DNA of 64,000 nucleotides from Actinomadura atramentaria DSM 43919 (GCF_000381885.1 NZ_KB907209.1:470478-534477), one strand, 5' to 3'; shown: positions 32,360 through 43,205, counted from the stretch's first letter. Numbers and translations: made by a program. The notes: generated by a model from the sequence alone, not told the origin.

Positions 32360-33543
32360 GCCCTCGATTCTCGCAGGGCCGGGGCGGCGGGCAGCACGGC
32401 CGCCACCCGCCAGCCGCCGCGCGGGCCCGGCCCCGCGCGCAGCCGCCCGCCGAGCGCGGCGACCCGCTCGTCCAGTCCGGCCAGGCCGAACCCGCCGGAC
32501 GGCAGGCGGCGGCCGCGGCCCTGGCCGTCGTCGGTCACGACGACCTCCACGTCGCCGCCGCGCCGCCGGATCTCCACGCGCACGGCCGTGGCGTCGGCGG
32601 CGTGCTTGCGGACGTTGGTCAGCGCCTCCTGCACGATCCGGTGCAGCGTCGTGGCGACCTCGGGCGGCGGCTCCCCGACGTCGGGCGCGACGGCCAGCGA
32701 CGCGGGCGGCTCCGTCCAGTCCCCGACCAGCTCGGCGACCTGCGCGAGGCCGCCGACCGGGCGCAGGCCGTCCGCCGGGTCCGCCGCGCCGCCGCGCGCG
32801 TCGCGCAGCAGCCCGACCATCCGCCGCATCGACGTCAGCGCCTCGCCGCCCGCCTTCTCGATGGACGCGAGCATCGCGTCGAGCTGCTCGGGGCTCTGCG
32901 CGGCGCCCGACCCGGCCGCGAACCGCGCCGCCTGCGCCTGCACGACGATCCCGGTGACGTGGTGGGCGACGAAGTCGTGCAGGTCGCGGGCCAGCTCCAG
33001 GCGCTCGTCGCGGCGCGCGGCGGCCAGCGCGCGGACCCGCCGCTCGTCCAGCGCGCGCAGGTAGAACCCGACGCCGATCGCCACGGCGACGAGGACGGCC
33101 AGCGGCGGCACGGTGACGACGACCAGCACCGGCCGCGCGAACCGCGCCCCGAGCAGCAGGACCGAGCCGGACGTCAGCGCCGTCAGCACGACCAGCCGGT
33201 CGCGCGGCGCCTTGTGGACGGTCCGCACCACGAGGACCAGCAGCCCGGCGATCTCCAGCGCCACCGCCGGGTTCGCGGGCACCGGCCGCAGCGTCAGCAC
33301 CGCGACCGTCGCCGCGCCCGACACCGCCGCGACGCCGCCCGCCCACGCCAGCACGTCCCGGCGGACCAGCGCGCCGACGACCGCGAGCGCCGCCACCCCG
33401 CACAGCGCGAGGTTCAGCGGCGTGCGGCCCCCGGCGAGCACGGACGCGAGCAGCACCAGCGCGGAGCAGCCCCACACGGCCACCCGCAGCAGGCAGCCGC
33501 CCACCGAGTGGACGCGGTCCAGTCCGCCGGCTCGTTCGTTCAC
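32356..33543 (-). CDS. NarL-type sensor histidine kinase (HisKA_3)
   Basis: Membrane protein of 395 residues with about four to six N-terminal helices. The dimerisation/phosphoacceptor segment ELARDLHDFVAHHVTGIVVQAQ carries the His, and the HATPase domain at the C terminus has VQEALTNVRKHA and GFGLAGLDERVAAL. The start is uncertain: GTG at 33543 is chosen because starts further upstream would overlap the divergent small gene, but its GGGAGG is only a base away. It is in operon with the regulator and small membrane protein. Confidence 0.88.
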   Translation of the reverse strand: MNERAGGLDRVHSVGGCLLRVAVWGCSALVLLASVLAGGRTPLNLALCGVAALAVVGALVRRDVLAWAGGVAAVSGAATVAVLTLRPVPANPAVALEIAGLLVLVVRTVHKAPRDRLVVLTALTSGSVLLLGARFARPVLVVVTVPPLAVLVAVAIGVGFYLRALDERRVRALAAARRDERLELARDLHDFVAHHVTGIVVQAQAARFAAGSGAAQSPEQLDAMLASIEKAGGEALTSMRRMVGLLRDARGGAADPADGLRPVGGLAQVAELVGDWTEPPASLAVAPDVGEPPPEVATTLHRIVQEALTNVRKHAADATAVRVEIRRRGGDVEVVVTDDGQGRGRRLPSGGFGLAGLDERVAALGGRLRAGPGPRGGWRVAAVLPAAPALRESRA

Positions 33544-33661
33544 GCCTCCCGAGGCTACGACCTGCGGCGCACGCGGGGATCGGCCGAACGGACTACCCGG
33601 CCAGGAAAGTGTGGACGCCAGGTCGATGCGGCCCGCCCGCGCATCGTCGCAGGCTGGGGGC

Positions 33662-33877
33662 ATGGACCTCGTCATGCCCCTCGTCTTCGCCCCGGCGGTG
33701 CTGTTCTTCCTCGCGTTCGTGTTCTACGCGGGACTGGCCGCGCCGCTCCTGGACATCACCGAGCCGCTGCGGGAGCGCCGCCGCGCCCGCCTCGACGCGC
33801 CCGGCCCGGACGGCGGCCGCGCCGGGAATCGGGGCGCGGAAATGTCGGAGGCAGGCCATAACGTGAGTGTTCAGTGA
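33662..33877 (+). CDS. Small single-pass membrane protein
   Basis: Protein of 71 residues. A hydrophobic segment at about 5-27 (PLVFAPAVLFFLAFVFYAGLA) is followed by a basic cytoplasmic tail. It is divergent from the sensor kinase gene with 118 bases between them. Function unknown; short length keeps confidence moderate. Confidence 0.45.
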   Translation: MDLVMPLVFAPAVLFFLAFVFYAGLAAPLLDITEPLRERRRARLDAPGPDGGRAGNRGAEMSEAGHNVSVQ

Positions 33878-34000
33878 GACGCACGCCACGGAATAAGTGC
33901 CGGGGGATCGGGCTTTTTCCTGACGCGTCACCGGGTATGACCCGGGCGTGAGACGCGCGCTCGGAACCGGTGTCCGCGGCGCGCTCGGAAAGGGGTAGCA

Positions 34001-34282
34001 GTGAACGACACAGTCCCCGGGGAGACGTTCCATCTGACCCGTCCGCGATTCCGTGGGCCCGCCGAACGCACGCTGGTCGAGCCGCGGCTCGGCGCGGTGT
34101 CCGGCCTCGCGCTGAACGGCTACGCCGAACCGGCCGCCGTGATCGAGCCCGTGGTGGGGCCCGTGGTCGAGCCTGCTCCTGAGCCTGTCGCGCTGCCGGT
34201 CGGCGCGCCGTCCGCACCGCCCGCACCGCCCGCCCGCCACCGCCCCGCCCACCGCCGCCGCCGGGTGGCCGCGGCCGCCTGA
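34001..34282 (+). CDS. Pro/Ala-rich small protein of unknown function
   Basis: Protein of 93 residues beginning with GTG at 34001, six bases after AAGGGG. The first 45 residues (TFHLTRPRFRGPAERTLVEPRLG...) look foldable; the rest is a low-complexity EPVVxPVVEPAPEP stretch ending in a His/Arg-rich tail. No family is recognised. A strong hairpin follows it. Confidence 0.45.
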   Translation: MNDTVPGETFHLTRPRFRGPAERTLVEPRLGAVSGLALNGYAEPAAVIEPVVGPVVEPAPEPVALPVGAPSAPPAPPARHRPAHRRRRVAAAA

Positions 34283-34333
34283 CCGGCGCGGGCCGAGCCG
34301 GGGGCCGGTCCCGCCGCACGGCGATCATCGTGA

Positions 34334-34377
34334 AACGCCGCCCGGCCCGAATTCACGGATTCGGGGCGGGCGGCGTT
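34334..34377. terminator. Bidirectional hairpin terminator
   Basis: A 19-bp stem with one mismatch (AACGCCGCCCGGCCCGAAT pairing with 34359-34377) and a 6-base loop lies between the convergent small gene and gdhA. Confidence 0.85.
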
Positions 34378-34408
34378 CTCGAATTGTGACCTGATCTCCG
34401 TTTGGACG

Positions 34409-35803
<1,395 letters not shown>

Positions 35804-35942
35804 TCATCGCCCGCCGCCGCGCACGCGTGTGACCGGCGCGACGGGGGACGGCGCCAGGGTATTCCCCGCGCTCCCGGATGCGGAGACGGGGCACACCACC
35901 GAATCCACGCGCCCACCCGCCGCCCCGACCAGCACACACGAC

Positions 35943-35977
35943 AAGGCCCCTCCAGCGGGTACGCGGGGAAGGGCCTT
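35943..35977. terminator. Hairpin after the first DUF397 gene
   Basis: AAGGCCC at 35943-35949 pairs with GGGCCTT at 35971-35977. On the minus strand it begins 12 bases after the DUF397 stop, so it is a likely terminator. Confidence 0.6.
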
Positions 35978-35988
35978 TTCGGGATCGG

Positions 35989-36168
35989 TCAGAGGGTCTT
36001 GATGCGGGCGAGGAGGGTGGCGGCTGTGGCCGGGCCGAGGACGAGGCAGCCAGCGTGGGGCGCTTTGCTGTCGCGGATGCCGACCTTGCCGTCCGCCGAG
36101 CTCATCTCCACGCAGTCGCCGTGGCTACCGCCGGAGTAGGAGGACTTGCGCCAGTTGCGCGGGGTCAT
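35989..36168 (-). CDS. DUF397 protein (first of three)
   Basis: Protein of 59 residues with the DUF397 pattern NWRKSSYSGG-HGDCVEM, VGIRDSK and a C-terminal LL-x-I segment. DUF397 proteins normally pair with HTH/DUF5753 regulators of the WhiJ type and may act as their small partners. ATG at 36168 follows GGGAGA. It is about 82% alike by eye with the copy immediately upstream, so a tandem duplication is likely. Confidence 0.85.
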   Translation of the reverse strand: MTPRNWRKSSYSGGSHGDCVEMSSADGKVGIRDSKAPHAGCLVLGPATAATLLARIKTL

Positions 36169-36237
36169 GGTGTCTCCCGGTTTCTGGGGAGTCATCGCCG
36201 ATGGTCTTGAGTCTGACATCCGGGGGGGTGATGTGGC

Positions 36238-36272
36238 GAGGCCCCTTTCCCGGGATTCGGGGAAGGGGCCTC
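36238..36272. terminator. Hairpin after the second DUF397 gene
   Basis: A 15-bp stem with one mismatch (GAGGCCCCTTTCCCG at 36238-36252 with 36258-36272), starting 11 bases after the DUF397 stop on the minus strand. Confidence 0.75.
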
Positions 36273-36283
36273 GGTCGAGTGCG

Positions 36284-36472
36284 TCAGAGGGTTCTGACGT
36301 GGGCGAGGAGGGTGGCGGCCGTGGCGGGGGTGAGGGTGAGGTGGCCTGCGGTGGGGTTCTTGCTGTCGCGGATGCCGACCTTGCCGTCCGCCGAGCCCAT
36401 CTCCACGCAGTTGCCGTGGCTGCTGCCCGAGTGGGAGGACTTACGCCAGTTGCGCGGGGTGAAGTCGGTCAT
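36284..36472 (-). CDS. DUF397 protein (second of three)
   Basis: Protein of 62 residues (MTDFTPRNWRKSSHSGSSHGNCVEM...). ATG at 36472 overlaps the stop of the HTH gene by 4 nt, so the pair is translationally coupled, the usual arrangement for WhiJ-type modules. The longer frame to 36559 would run deep into the HTH gene. Confidence 0.88.
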   Translation of the reverse strand: MTDFTPRNWRKSSHSGSSHGNCVEMGSADGKVGIRDSKNPTAGHLTLTPATAATLLAHVRTL

Positions 36473-37296
36473 TCGAAAGACTCCTGGATCGTCCGGAGAA
36501 GCTGGATGGTCAGGTCGGTGGGCAGCGCCACCGTCCGGATGGAATCGTAGGCCTCGCACAGCTTCCGGATGGTCGTGGCGTCGTTCGTCATCTCACCGGT
36601 GCCCGCCGTTCCCTCGCGCCAGGCGACGAGACGGCTGTCCTTGGCGTCCTCGATCACGGTGAAAGGACCGGCTTCCAAGCCGAGGTATCCCTTCGTGTGA
36701 AAGGGGATCACCTGGATGGTGATGTTGGGCTGCTCGGCGCGCTCGATGAGATGGGCGATCTGCTCCCGCTCGACGTTCGGGCCGCCCGGCATCCGGCGAA
36801 GGGCGACCTCGTCGATGAGCGTGGTCAGCCGGAGCGGATGCGGTTCCGTCCGGTCGAGGACGCCCTGCCGCCGCAGGCGCTCGGCGACGATGGACTCAAT
36901 CGCCTCGGGCGTGATGCCTCCGGCCACGAGTGACCGGATGTAGGCCTCCGACTGGAGCAGTCCAGGCATGCCGCCCAGGGCGTACTCGCGCGCGGTGCGT
37001 CCTCGCGCTTCGTGTTCGGCCAGCGATCGTGCGGGCGGCGGGATCGTCTCGCGCTCGGCGACCTCCTGGTGCTCGCTGAAGTACGTCGTGCCGAACGCGA
37101 GGTCGAGGAGCTTGGCCGTCGCGCGGTCGGGGACCGCCTCGCCGTGCTCGAAGCGGCTGACCTGGGACTTGCTGCAAGCGATCTTCTCGCCGAGCTGTTC
37201 CAGGGTCCATTCCTTCTCATCCCGGTTCGTCCGGATGCGCCAGCCGTAGTGCTGGGGGAAGGACGCACTGGGGTCGAGCTGTTTGGGGGGCGTCAC
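36469..37296 (-). CDS. HTH regulator with DUF5753 domain (WhiJ-like)
   Basis: Protein of 275 residues. An Xre-type helix-turn-helix (about 20-75: WTLEQLGEKIACSKSQVSRFEHGE) is followed by the DUF5753 domain of about 180 residues (MPGLLQSEAYIRSLV, VIPFHTKGYLGLEAGPFTVIE). In Streptomyces such genes with DUF397 partners influence development and antibiotic production. GTG at 37296 with GGGAG upstream is preferred over GTG at 37308. Confidence 0.9.
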   Translation of the reverse strand: MTPPKQLDPSASFPQHYGWRIRTNRDEKEWTLEQLGEKIACSKSQVSRFEHGEAVPDRATAKLLDLAFGTTYFSEHQEVAERETIPPPARSLAEHEARGRTAREYALGGMPGLLQSEAYIRSLVAGGITPEAIESIVAERLRRQGVLDRTEPHPLRLTTLIDEVALRRMPGGPNVEREQIAHLIERAEQPNITIQVIPFHTKGYLGLEAGPFTVIEDAKDSRLVAWREGTAGTGEMTNDATTIRKLCEAYDSIRTVALPTDLTIQLLRTIQESFE

Positions 37297-37632
37297 GGAA
37301 TCTCCCACCTCTCACGCCGGGGAACGGTTCGATCTCAGAGCGTAGGCGTCTCCCGTCGATTCGGCCGTGGAAACCGAGAAGTGAGCGCAGATCATCTCAA
37401 GCACCGCGCGCCAGCCGCGCCAGCCAGACCACCGCCCACCCGCGCCGCCCACTCCCAGCCACCACCGAACCGAGCCCATGACCGAACCCCCGAGGCGTCG
37501 AGCCGTGGCGGCTCGCAAGAACAGCCCCGTCCCGTTCCCACCGTCGTAGAATCACCGACATAAGGCGACAGCTTCCGACCCACTTCCGGCATCAAACTGG
37601 TAACGGCCCCGCTCAGCCGCAGGTCGCGAAGT
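37297..37632. other. Gene-free stretch ahead of the CRISPR array (candidate leader at its right end)
   Basis: No convincing gene is present. It holds the promoter region of the leftward HTH gene on the left and, next to the first repeat, sequence such as ACATAAGGCGACAGCTTCC that is less GC-rich. Because the array's degenerate repeat is at the far right end, the leader is expected here. Confidence 0.5.
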
Positions 37633-38026
37633 GTTCTCCCCGCGCAGGCGGGGGTGTGCCGCGGTGTGGGCCTGGGTCCTGGACCACCCTGACGTTCTCC
37701 CCGCGCAGGCGGGGGTGTGCCCAGGAGGCCAGGGCCACGGCCGACCTGGAGCTGGTTCTCCCCGCGCAGGCGGGGGTGTGCCGGCGCTCCGGGCGGGGGT
37801 CAGCCAGGAGGCGGCGTTCTCCCCGCGCAGGCGGGGGTGTGCCGATCCGACCCCACCCGCTCGGCGGGTCGAGGCGGTTCTCCCCGCGCAGGCGGGGGTG
37901 TGCCGGAGCGGTTCAAGGCGGCGACCCGCAACGGCGTGTTCTCCCCGCGCAGGCGGGGGTGTGTCGGACCGGGATCAGGCGCGCCTTGTCTACGACGGGT
38001 TTTCCCCGTGTGGGTGGGGGTGGTTC
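37633..38026 (+). CRISPR. CRISPR array, type I-E-like repeat, seven repeats and six spacers
   Basis: Repeats of 28 bp start at 37633, 37694, 37755, 37816, 37877, 37938 and 37999, an exact 61-bp period, giving six spacers of 33 bp. The repeat starts GTTCTCCCC and contains the short palindrome CCCCGC-GCAG-GCGGGG typical of type I-E. Repeats 1-5 are identical, repeat 6 has one change near its end, and repeat 7 is strongly degenerate, so the leader should be on the left. No cas genes occur within the window on either side. Confidence 0.93.
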
Positions 38027-38073
38027 GGTCGGCGGTGGTTGCATGGCCGTTGGCGGGGGTGCGGGCGACCGGG

Positions 38074-38604
38074 TCAGGTGTAGCCGTTGGTGATGAGCGC
38101 GCGGGCCATCGTTGTGTAGGCGCGGTCGTCGGTGGGGGTTTGGGTGGCCAGGCCGTCGACGTAGCGGTTGAACATGCAGAATGCGGCGGCGATGAGGACC
38201 GTGTCGTGGATTTCGCGGTCGGTGGCGCCTGCGGCGCGGGCGGCGTCGATGGTCTCGGGCGTGACCGTGTGGCCGCTCTCGCGGACGGCTTCGGCTAGGC
38301 GCAGCAGGGCGCGCAGGCGCGGCGTGATCGGCGCGGTGTCCGGGTCGGCGCGGACGCGTGCGAGGACGTCCGCGCCGTCGTCCAGTTGCTCGATCGCGCA
38401 CGCGCCGTGCGAGGACGCGCAGAAACGGCACTCGTTCAGCTCCGACACGTGCGCGGCGATCAGCTCGCGCTCGCCCAGGGACAGCGGGCCGGGGCCGCGA
38501 AGCAGCGCCTCGGCGAGGGCCCGCAGCGGGCCCGCGGTCTCCGGCGCGTAGGCGAGCAGCGACGGCAGTCCGGGCAGGTCGTTGCCGAGGTCGATGTGCG
38601 GCAC
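38074..38604 (-). CDS. Carboxymuconolactone decarboxylase/AhpD-like protein
   Basis: Protein of 176 residues with the AhpD-type redox motif ECRFCASSHG (C-x2-C then His), which in this family supports peroxidase or thiol-oxidoreductase activity. It follows LGERELIAAHVSELN. The helical C terminus (FNRYVDGLAT) fits alkylhydroperoxidase-like proteins. ATG at 38604. The true substrate is unknown. Confidence 0.85.
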   Translation of the reverse strand: MPHIDLGNDLPGLPSLLAYAPETAGPLRALAEALLRGPGPLSLGERELIAAHVSELNECRFCASSHGACAIEQLDDGADVLARVRADPDTAPITPRLRALLRLAEAVRESGHTVTPETIDAARAAGATDREIHDTVLIAAAFCMFNRYVDGLATQTPTDDRAYTTMARALITNGYT

Positions 38605-38650
38605 GGGGCGCCTCCGAGGAAGAAGATCATCGGCACCCTAGCGGCATTGG

Positions 38651-39439
38651 TCAGGGTTTGCGGGCTACTCCGCCGAACGTCATGACCTCGTCGGGAAAGT
38701 CGGTTCCGTCCGGACCGGGTCGCCAGCGCGGGCACGTCACGACGCCCGGTTCCAGCAGGTCGAGGCCGTCGAAGAACGTTCCGATCTCGGCACGGCCGCG
38801 CGCCCGGATGGGGTGCGGGGTGCCGGACTCGTTCCAGACGTCCATCGCCGTCCGCGTCGCCTCGACGTCCAGGCAGGCGTGGGTCAGGACGAGGTAGCTG
38901 CCGGAGGGGAGCGCGTCCACGAGCGTGCGGACGATCCGGGCGGCCTCGGCGTCGTCGGTGATCAGGTGGACGATCGCCAGCAGCATCAGCGCGACCGGCC
39001 GGTCGAAGTCCAGCGTCCGGGCCGCCGCGCGCAGGACCGCCTCGGGCGAGCGCGCGTCGGCGTCCACGTAGCTCGTCGCGCCCTCGGGCGTGCTGGTCAG
39101 CAGCGCGCGGGCGTGGCTGAGGACGAGCGGGTCGTTGTCGACGTACACGATCCGCGCGTCGGGCGCCAGGCGCTGCGCCATCTCGTGGGTGTTGTCGGCG
39201 GTGGGCAGGCCGGTGCCGACGTCGAGGAACTGGCGGACGCCCGCGTCCTCGACGAGCAGCCGGACGGCGCGGCCGAGGAAGCGCCGGTCGGCGCGGGCGG
39301 CGGCGGCGATGCCGGGGACGTGCCGGGCGACCTCGTCGCCGGCGCGCCGGTCGGCGGCGTAGTGGTCCTTGCCGCCGAGCCAGTAGTTCCACACGCGGGC
39401 CGAGACGGGCCGGGTGAAGTCGGTTACCTCCGCACTCAT
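38651..39439 (-). CDS. SAM-dependent methyltransferase (DUF574 family)
   Basis: Protein of 262 residues. PVSARVWNYWLGGKDHYAADR at the N terminus and FLDVGTGLPTADNTHEMAQ with YVDNDPLVL are hallmarks of the actinobacterial DUF574 methyltransferase family. The substrate is unknown. Its gene is 47 bases from the AhpD-like gene on the same strand. Confidence 0.9.
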   Translation of the reverse strand: MSAEVTDFTRPVSARVWNYWLGGKDHYAADRRAGDEVARHVPGIAAAARADRRFLGRAVRLLVEDAGVRQFLDVGTGLPTADNTHEMAQRLAPDARIVYVDNDPLVLSHARALLTSTPEGATSYVDADARSPEAVLRAAARTLDFDRPVALMLLAIVHLITDDAEAARIVRTLVDALPSGSYLVLTHACLDVEATRTAMDVWNESGTPHPIRARGRAEIGTFFDGLDLLEPGVVTCPRWRPGPDGTDFPDEVMTFGGVARKP

Positions 39440-39566
39440 GCGTCACATCATCACATACCGCACCAAACATCGCCTCGTCTCAAATAATGAGATCCTATTC
39501 TCAAATACTGGGCAGCGGGTCTAGGGTCGGAGACGTCCACCGGACCTCGGAGGAAGGGCCCCGACC

Positions 39567-40364
39567 ATGAGCACGTACACCCACGGCCACCACGCGACCG
39601 TGCTGAGTTCCCACCAGTGGCGGACCGTCGAGAACTCCGCCGCGCACCTGCTGCCCCACCTGGTGCCGGGCGCGTCCGTGCTGGACGTCGGGTGCGGGCC
39701 CGGCACCATCACCGCGGGCATCGCCGAACGCGTCGCGCCCGGCCGCGTCGTCGGCGTGGACGCGGCCGAGGCCGTGCTGGACGAGGCCGCGCGCGCCGCC
39801 CGCGAACGGGGCGCGACGAACGTCGAGTTCGCCGTCGCGGACGTCCACGCGCTGGAGTACGCCGACGACTCCTTCGACGTCGTCCACGCACACCAGGTGC
39901 TGCAGCACGTCCCCGACCCGGTCGGGGCGCTGCGCGAGATGCGGCGGGTGTGCCGGCCCGGCGGCGTCGTCGCCGTCCGCGAGGCCGACTTCGGCGGCAT
40001 GATCTGGTACCCGAACCCGCCCGGCATGGACGACTGGCTGCGCGTCTACTACCCGGTCGCGCGCGGCAACGGCGGCGAGCCGGACGCGGGCCGCCGCCTG
40101 GTCGCGTGGGCGCGCGCCGCCGGGTTCGCCGACGTCGCCGCGTCCTCGTCGTCGTGGTGCTACGCGACGCCGGAGGAGCGCGAGTGGTGGAGCGAGTCGT
40201 GGGGCGGGCGGATGGTGCGGTCCCACGTCGCGGAGACGGCGGTGGCCGGGGGCCACGCCACGCGCGAGGAACTGGCGGCGATCTACGCGGGGTGGAAGGA
40301 GTGGGCGGCCGACGACGCGGGCTGGTTCTCGGTGACCCACGGCGAGATCATCTGCGTGGCGTGA
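39567..40364 (+). CDS. Class I SAM-dependent methyltransferase
   Basis: Protein of 265 residues of the UbiE/MenG-like group. Motif I is VLDVGCGPGTITAGIA (about residues 38-53), followed by VVGVDAAEAVLDEA and DSFDVVHAHQVLQHVPDP. The substrate is not predictable; a small-molecule target is usual. ATG at 39567 follows GGAGGAAGG. Confidence 0.88.
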   Translation: MSTYTHGHHATVLSSHQWRTVENSAAHLLPHLVPGASVLDVGCGPGTITAGIAERVAPGRVVGVDAAEAVLDEAARAARERGATNVEFAVADVHALEYADDSFDVVHAHQVLQHVPDPVGALREMRRVCRPGGVVAVREADFGGMIWYPNPPGMDDWLRVYYPVARGNGGEPDAGRRLVAWARAAGFADVAASSSSWCYATPEEREWWSESWGGRMVRSHVAETAVAGGHATREELAAIYAGWKEWAADDAGWFSVTHGEIICVA

Positions 40365-40390
40365 ACCGCCCGGCCGAGACGGCGGTTCAC
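40361..40390. terminator. Bidirectional hairpin terminator
   Basis: A perfect 10-bp stem (GTGAACCGCC / GGCGGTTCAC) with a 10-base loop overlaps the stop of the methyltransferase and precedes the convergent acetolactate synthase-like gene. Confidence 0.75.
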
Positions 40391-40414
40391 CCCACGCGAG
40401 TCGCGGGCGCGGGG

Positions 40415-42071
40415 TTAGAAGGGGTCGGTCAGTTCGCCCAGCTTGTCGGTGAGTTCCAGGTTGGCGCTGTAGTCGACCGGGACCGTCACCACCGAGACGC
40501 CGTCGTCCGACAGCGCCTTGCGCAGGGTCGGGAGCAGCTCGTCGGCGGACGTCACGCGGTAGCCGCGCGCGCCGAAGCTCTCCGCGTAGGCGACGAAGTC
40601 GGGGTTGCCGAACGTGATGTTCGAACTGCGGCCGAGTTCGAGGTCCATCTTCCAGCCGATGAGCCCGTACGCGCCGTCCTCCCAGATCAGCACCGTGATC
40701 GGGATGTTCTCGCGGACGGCGGTCTCCAGTTCCTGGGAGTTCATCAGGAACGCGCCGTCGCCCGTCGCGGCGAGGACGCGCCGGTCCGGGCGGGCGAGCT
40801 TGGCGGCGACCGCGCCCGGCACGGAGAACCCCATCGACGACAGCCCGTTGGACACCAGCAGCGTGTTCGGCTCGTACGTCGGGTACATCCGCGCCATCCA
40901 CATCTTCACCGCGCCCGTGTCGGCGAGGACGATGTCGTGGCGGCCCATCGCCGCGCGGATGTCGGAGACGACGCGGCGCGGCGACAGCGGGAAGCCGTTC
41001 TCTTCGCGGCCCTGCTCCAGCTCGGCGCGGAGCATCCTGCGGATCTTCTCGCCCGCGCCCGCGCCGTCGAAGCGGCGGTGGACGGCGTCCGCGAGCTGCC
41101 GCAGCGTCCGGGAGATGTCGCCCTGGACGCCGACCGACACCGGGTAGTGGTCGTCCACCTCGGCGGGGCCGGAGTGGATGTGCAGGATCTTCTTGTCCGC
41201 GTTCGGGTTGATCTTGACGGGGTCGAACTCCTGCAGCTCGTACCCCACGGTGATGAGGACGTCCGCGAGGTCGAAGCCGAAGTTCGCGTAGTCGTGCCGC
41301 ATGAACCCGACCGCGCCCAGCGCGAGCCGGTGGTCGTCAGGGAACACGCCCTTGCCGTTGAACGTCGTCGCGACCGGCACGCCCAGCCGCTCGGCGAACT
41401 GCACCAGCGCCTCGCCCGCGTGCGCGCGCGTCGCGCCGTGCCCCGCGAGGACGATCGGCCGCTGCGCCATCGCGATGACGTCGGCGGCGCGGGCGATCTG
41501 CGCGGGCGACGGCTCCTGCGGCCGGACGACGTCCACCTTCAGCGGCGCCAGCGTCGCCGGGACCGGCGCGGACTCCACGTCCTCGGGGATCGCCAGGTAC
41601 ACCGCGCCGGGCCGCTCGGTCTGCGCGACCTTGAACGCCTTGCGCACCATCTCCGGCAGCGCCTCGGCGGTCGGCGCCAGCTCCGACCACTTGGTGATCG
41701 GCCGGAACAGCGACACCAGGTCGACGATCTGGTGCGACTCCTTGTAGATGCGGTCCAGCCCGACCTGCGCGGAGATCGCCACGACCGGCGTGCTGTTGGT
41801 CTGCGCGTCCGCGACGCCGAGCTGCAGGTTGATCGCGCCCGGCCCGAGCGTCGCCGACGCCACCCCGGCGCGGCCCGTCAGCCGCCCGTAGATCTCCGCC
41901 ATGAACGCCGCGCCCTGCTCGTGGCGGACGAGGACGTAGCGGATCGAGGACTCGCGGAGCGCATCGACGAAGTGGATGTTCTCCTCGCCGGGGATGCCGA
42001 AGACGTACTCGACGCCCTCGGCCTCCAGGATGCGGACGAGCAGCCGTGCGGCGTCGGCCTGCGTGGACATC
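40415..42071 (-). CDS. Acetolactate synthase-like TPP-dependent enzyme
   Basis: Protein of 551 residues with three thiamine-diphosphate enzyme domains. The catalytic Glu is in RHEQGAAFMA (about 50). TPP/metal binding is in GDGAFLMNSQELETAVRENIPI (about 430-450). It resembles catabolic acetolactate synthases (AlsS) more than biosynthetic IlvB, and no small subunit gene is adjacent. ATG at 42071 is the natural start (MSTQADAARLLVRILEAEGVEYVFGIPGEEN); the frame continues to 42166 without similarity. Confidence 0.82.
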
Positions 42072-42185
42072 GTGTGTCCCTCTTCCAGTCGCGGTGGTCC
42101 GCCGGTCGCGGACACTCCGTTCAGCGTCGCCTCCCATTCGATCATTCCGCCGCGCGGCTGTGGCACCGCCCACCCCGCGACCGGC

Positions 42186-43205
42186 TCAGCCCCGGACGAG
42201 GTCGCGCAGCGCGCGCAGCGTCGGCTCGTCGCGGACGCCCGCGAACAGCAGCGTCGTGACGGGGCTGTCGCGCCACAGCGCCAGCCGCTCGGAGATCCGC
42301 CCGAGCGGGCCGAGCAGCGAGATCGCGTCGGCCAGCTCGTCGGGGACGGCCTTGACGGCCTCGGCGCGGCGGCCGTCCAGGAACAGCTCCTGCACCCGTT
42401 CGGCCTCCTCGGCGTAGCCGAGCCGGCCGATGAGGTCGAGGTGGAAGTTGCGGTCCTTCGCGCCCATCCCGCCGATGTAGAAGGCGAGCGGGATCTTGGC
42501 GATCTCCAGCGCGCCCGCGAGGTCGTCGGTGACGATCGTGGTGACGGTCGCGGCGATGTCGAAGCCGTCCGGCCGGTGCGCGAGGGAGTCCCCGAACAGC
42601 GCGTCGATCCGCCGCGGGTCCACGAACAGCGGCAGCCAGCCCTGCGCGATCTCGGCGGCGAGCGCGATGTTCTTCGGGCCCTCCGCGCCGAGGTAGACGG
42701 GGATCTCGGGCCGCAGCGGGTGGACGATCGACTTCAGCGGCTTGCCGAGGCCCGTCCCGCCGGGCAGCGGCAGCGGGTAGTGCGGCCCGGCGCTGGTGAC
42801 GGGCTCCTCGCGCCGCCAGACCCGGCGCACGATGTCGACGTACTCGCGCGTGCGGGCGAGCGGCTTCGGGAACGGCACGCCGTACCAGCCCTCGACGACC
42901 TGCGGCCCGGACGCGCCGAGCCCGAGCAGCATCCGCCCGCCCGACAGCGCGTCCAGGGTGAGGGCGTGCATCGCGGTGGCGGCCGGGGTGCGCGCGGAGA
43001 TCTGCGCGACGGCGGTGCCGAGCTTGATGCGGCTGGTGCGCGCGGCGTACCAGGTCAGCGGGGTGAAGGCGTCCGAGCCGTACGCCTCGGCGGTGAACAC
43101 CGCGTCGTAGCCGAGGCGTTCGGCGGCGAGCACGGTGTCGGTCTGGTCGTCGGCGTCGCGCTGCCAGTAGCCGACGTTGACGCCGATCCTGAGGTCCTCG
43201 GTCAC
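42186..43205 (-). CDS. LLM-class F420-dependent oxidoreductase
   Basis: Luciferase-like TIM-barrel protein of 339 residues. VNVGYWQRDADDQTD, DAVFTAEAYGSDAFTPL, RIKLGTAVAQISARTPAATAMHALTLDALSGGRMLLGLGASGPQVVEGWYG and PEIPVYLGAEGPKNIALAAEIAQGWLP match the family. Cofactor F420 is expected in actinobacteria; the substrate is unknown. GTG at 43205. Confidence 0.9.
   Translation of the reverse strand: MTEDLRIGVNVGYWQRDADDQTDTVLAAERLGYDAVFTAEAYGSDAFTPLTWYAARTSRIKLGTAVAQISARTPAATAMHALTLDALSGGRMLLGLGASGPQVVEGWYGVPFPKPLARTREYVDIVRRVWRREEPVTSAGPHYPLPLPGGTGLGKPLKSIVHPLRPEIPVYLGAEGPKNIALAAEIAQGWLPLFVDPRRIDALFGDSLAHRPDGFDIAATVTTIVTDDLAGALEIAKIPLAFYIGGMGAKDRNFHLDLIGRLGYAEEAERVQELFLDGRRAEAVKAVPDELADAISLLGPLGRISERLALWRDSPVTTLLFAGVRDEPTLRALRDLVRG

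Noticed and set aside
33662..33675. Sensor kinase start further upstream (ATG at 33675)
   Set aside because: It would overlap the divergent small membrane gene, and the added residues lack hydrophobic or family character.
34001..34282. Possible ribosomal peptide (RiPP) precursor
   Set aside because: The C terminus is a Pro/Ala/Arg-rich tail without Cys/Ser/Thr core pattern, and no modifying enzyme gene is adjacent.
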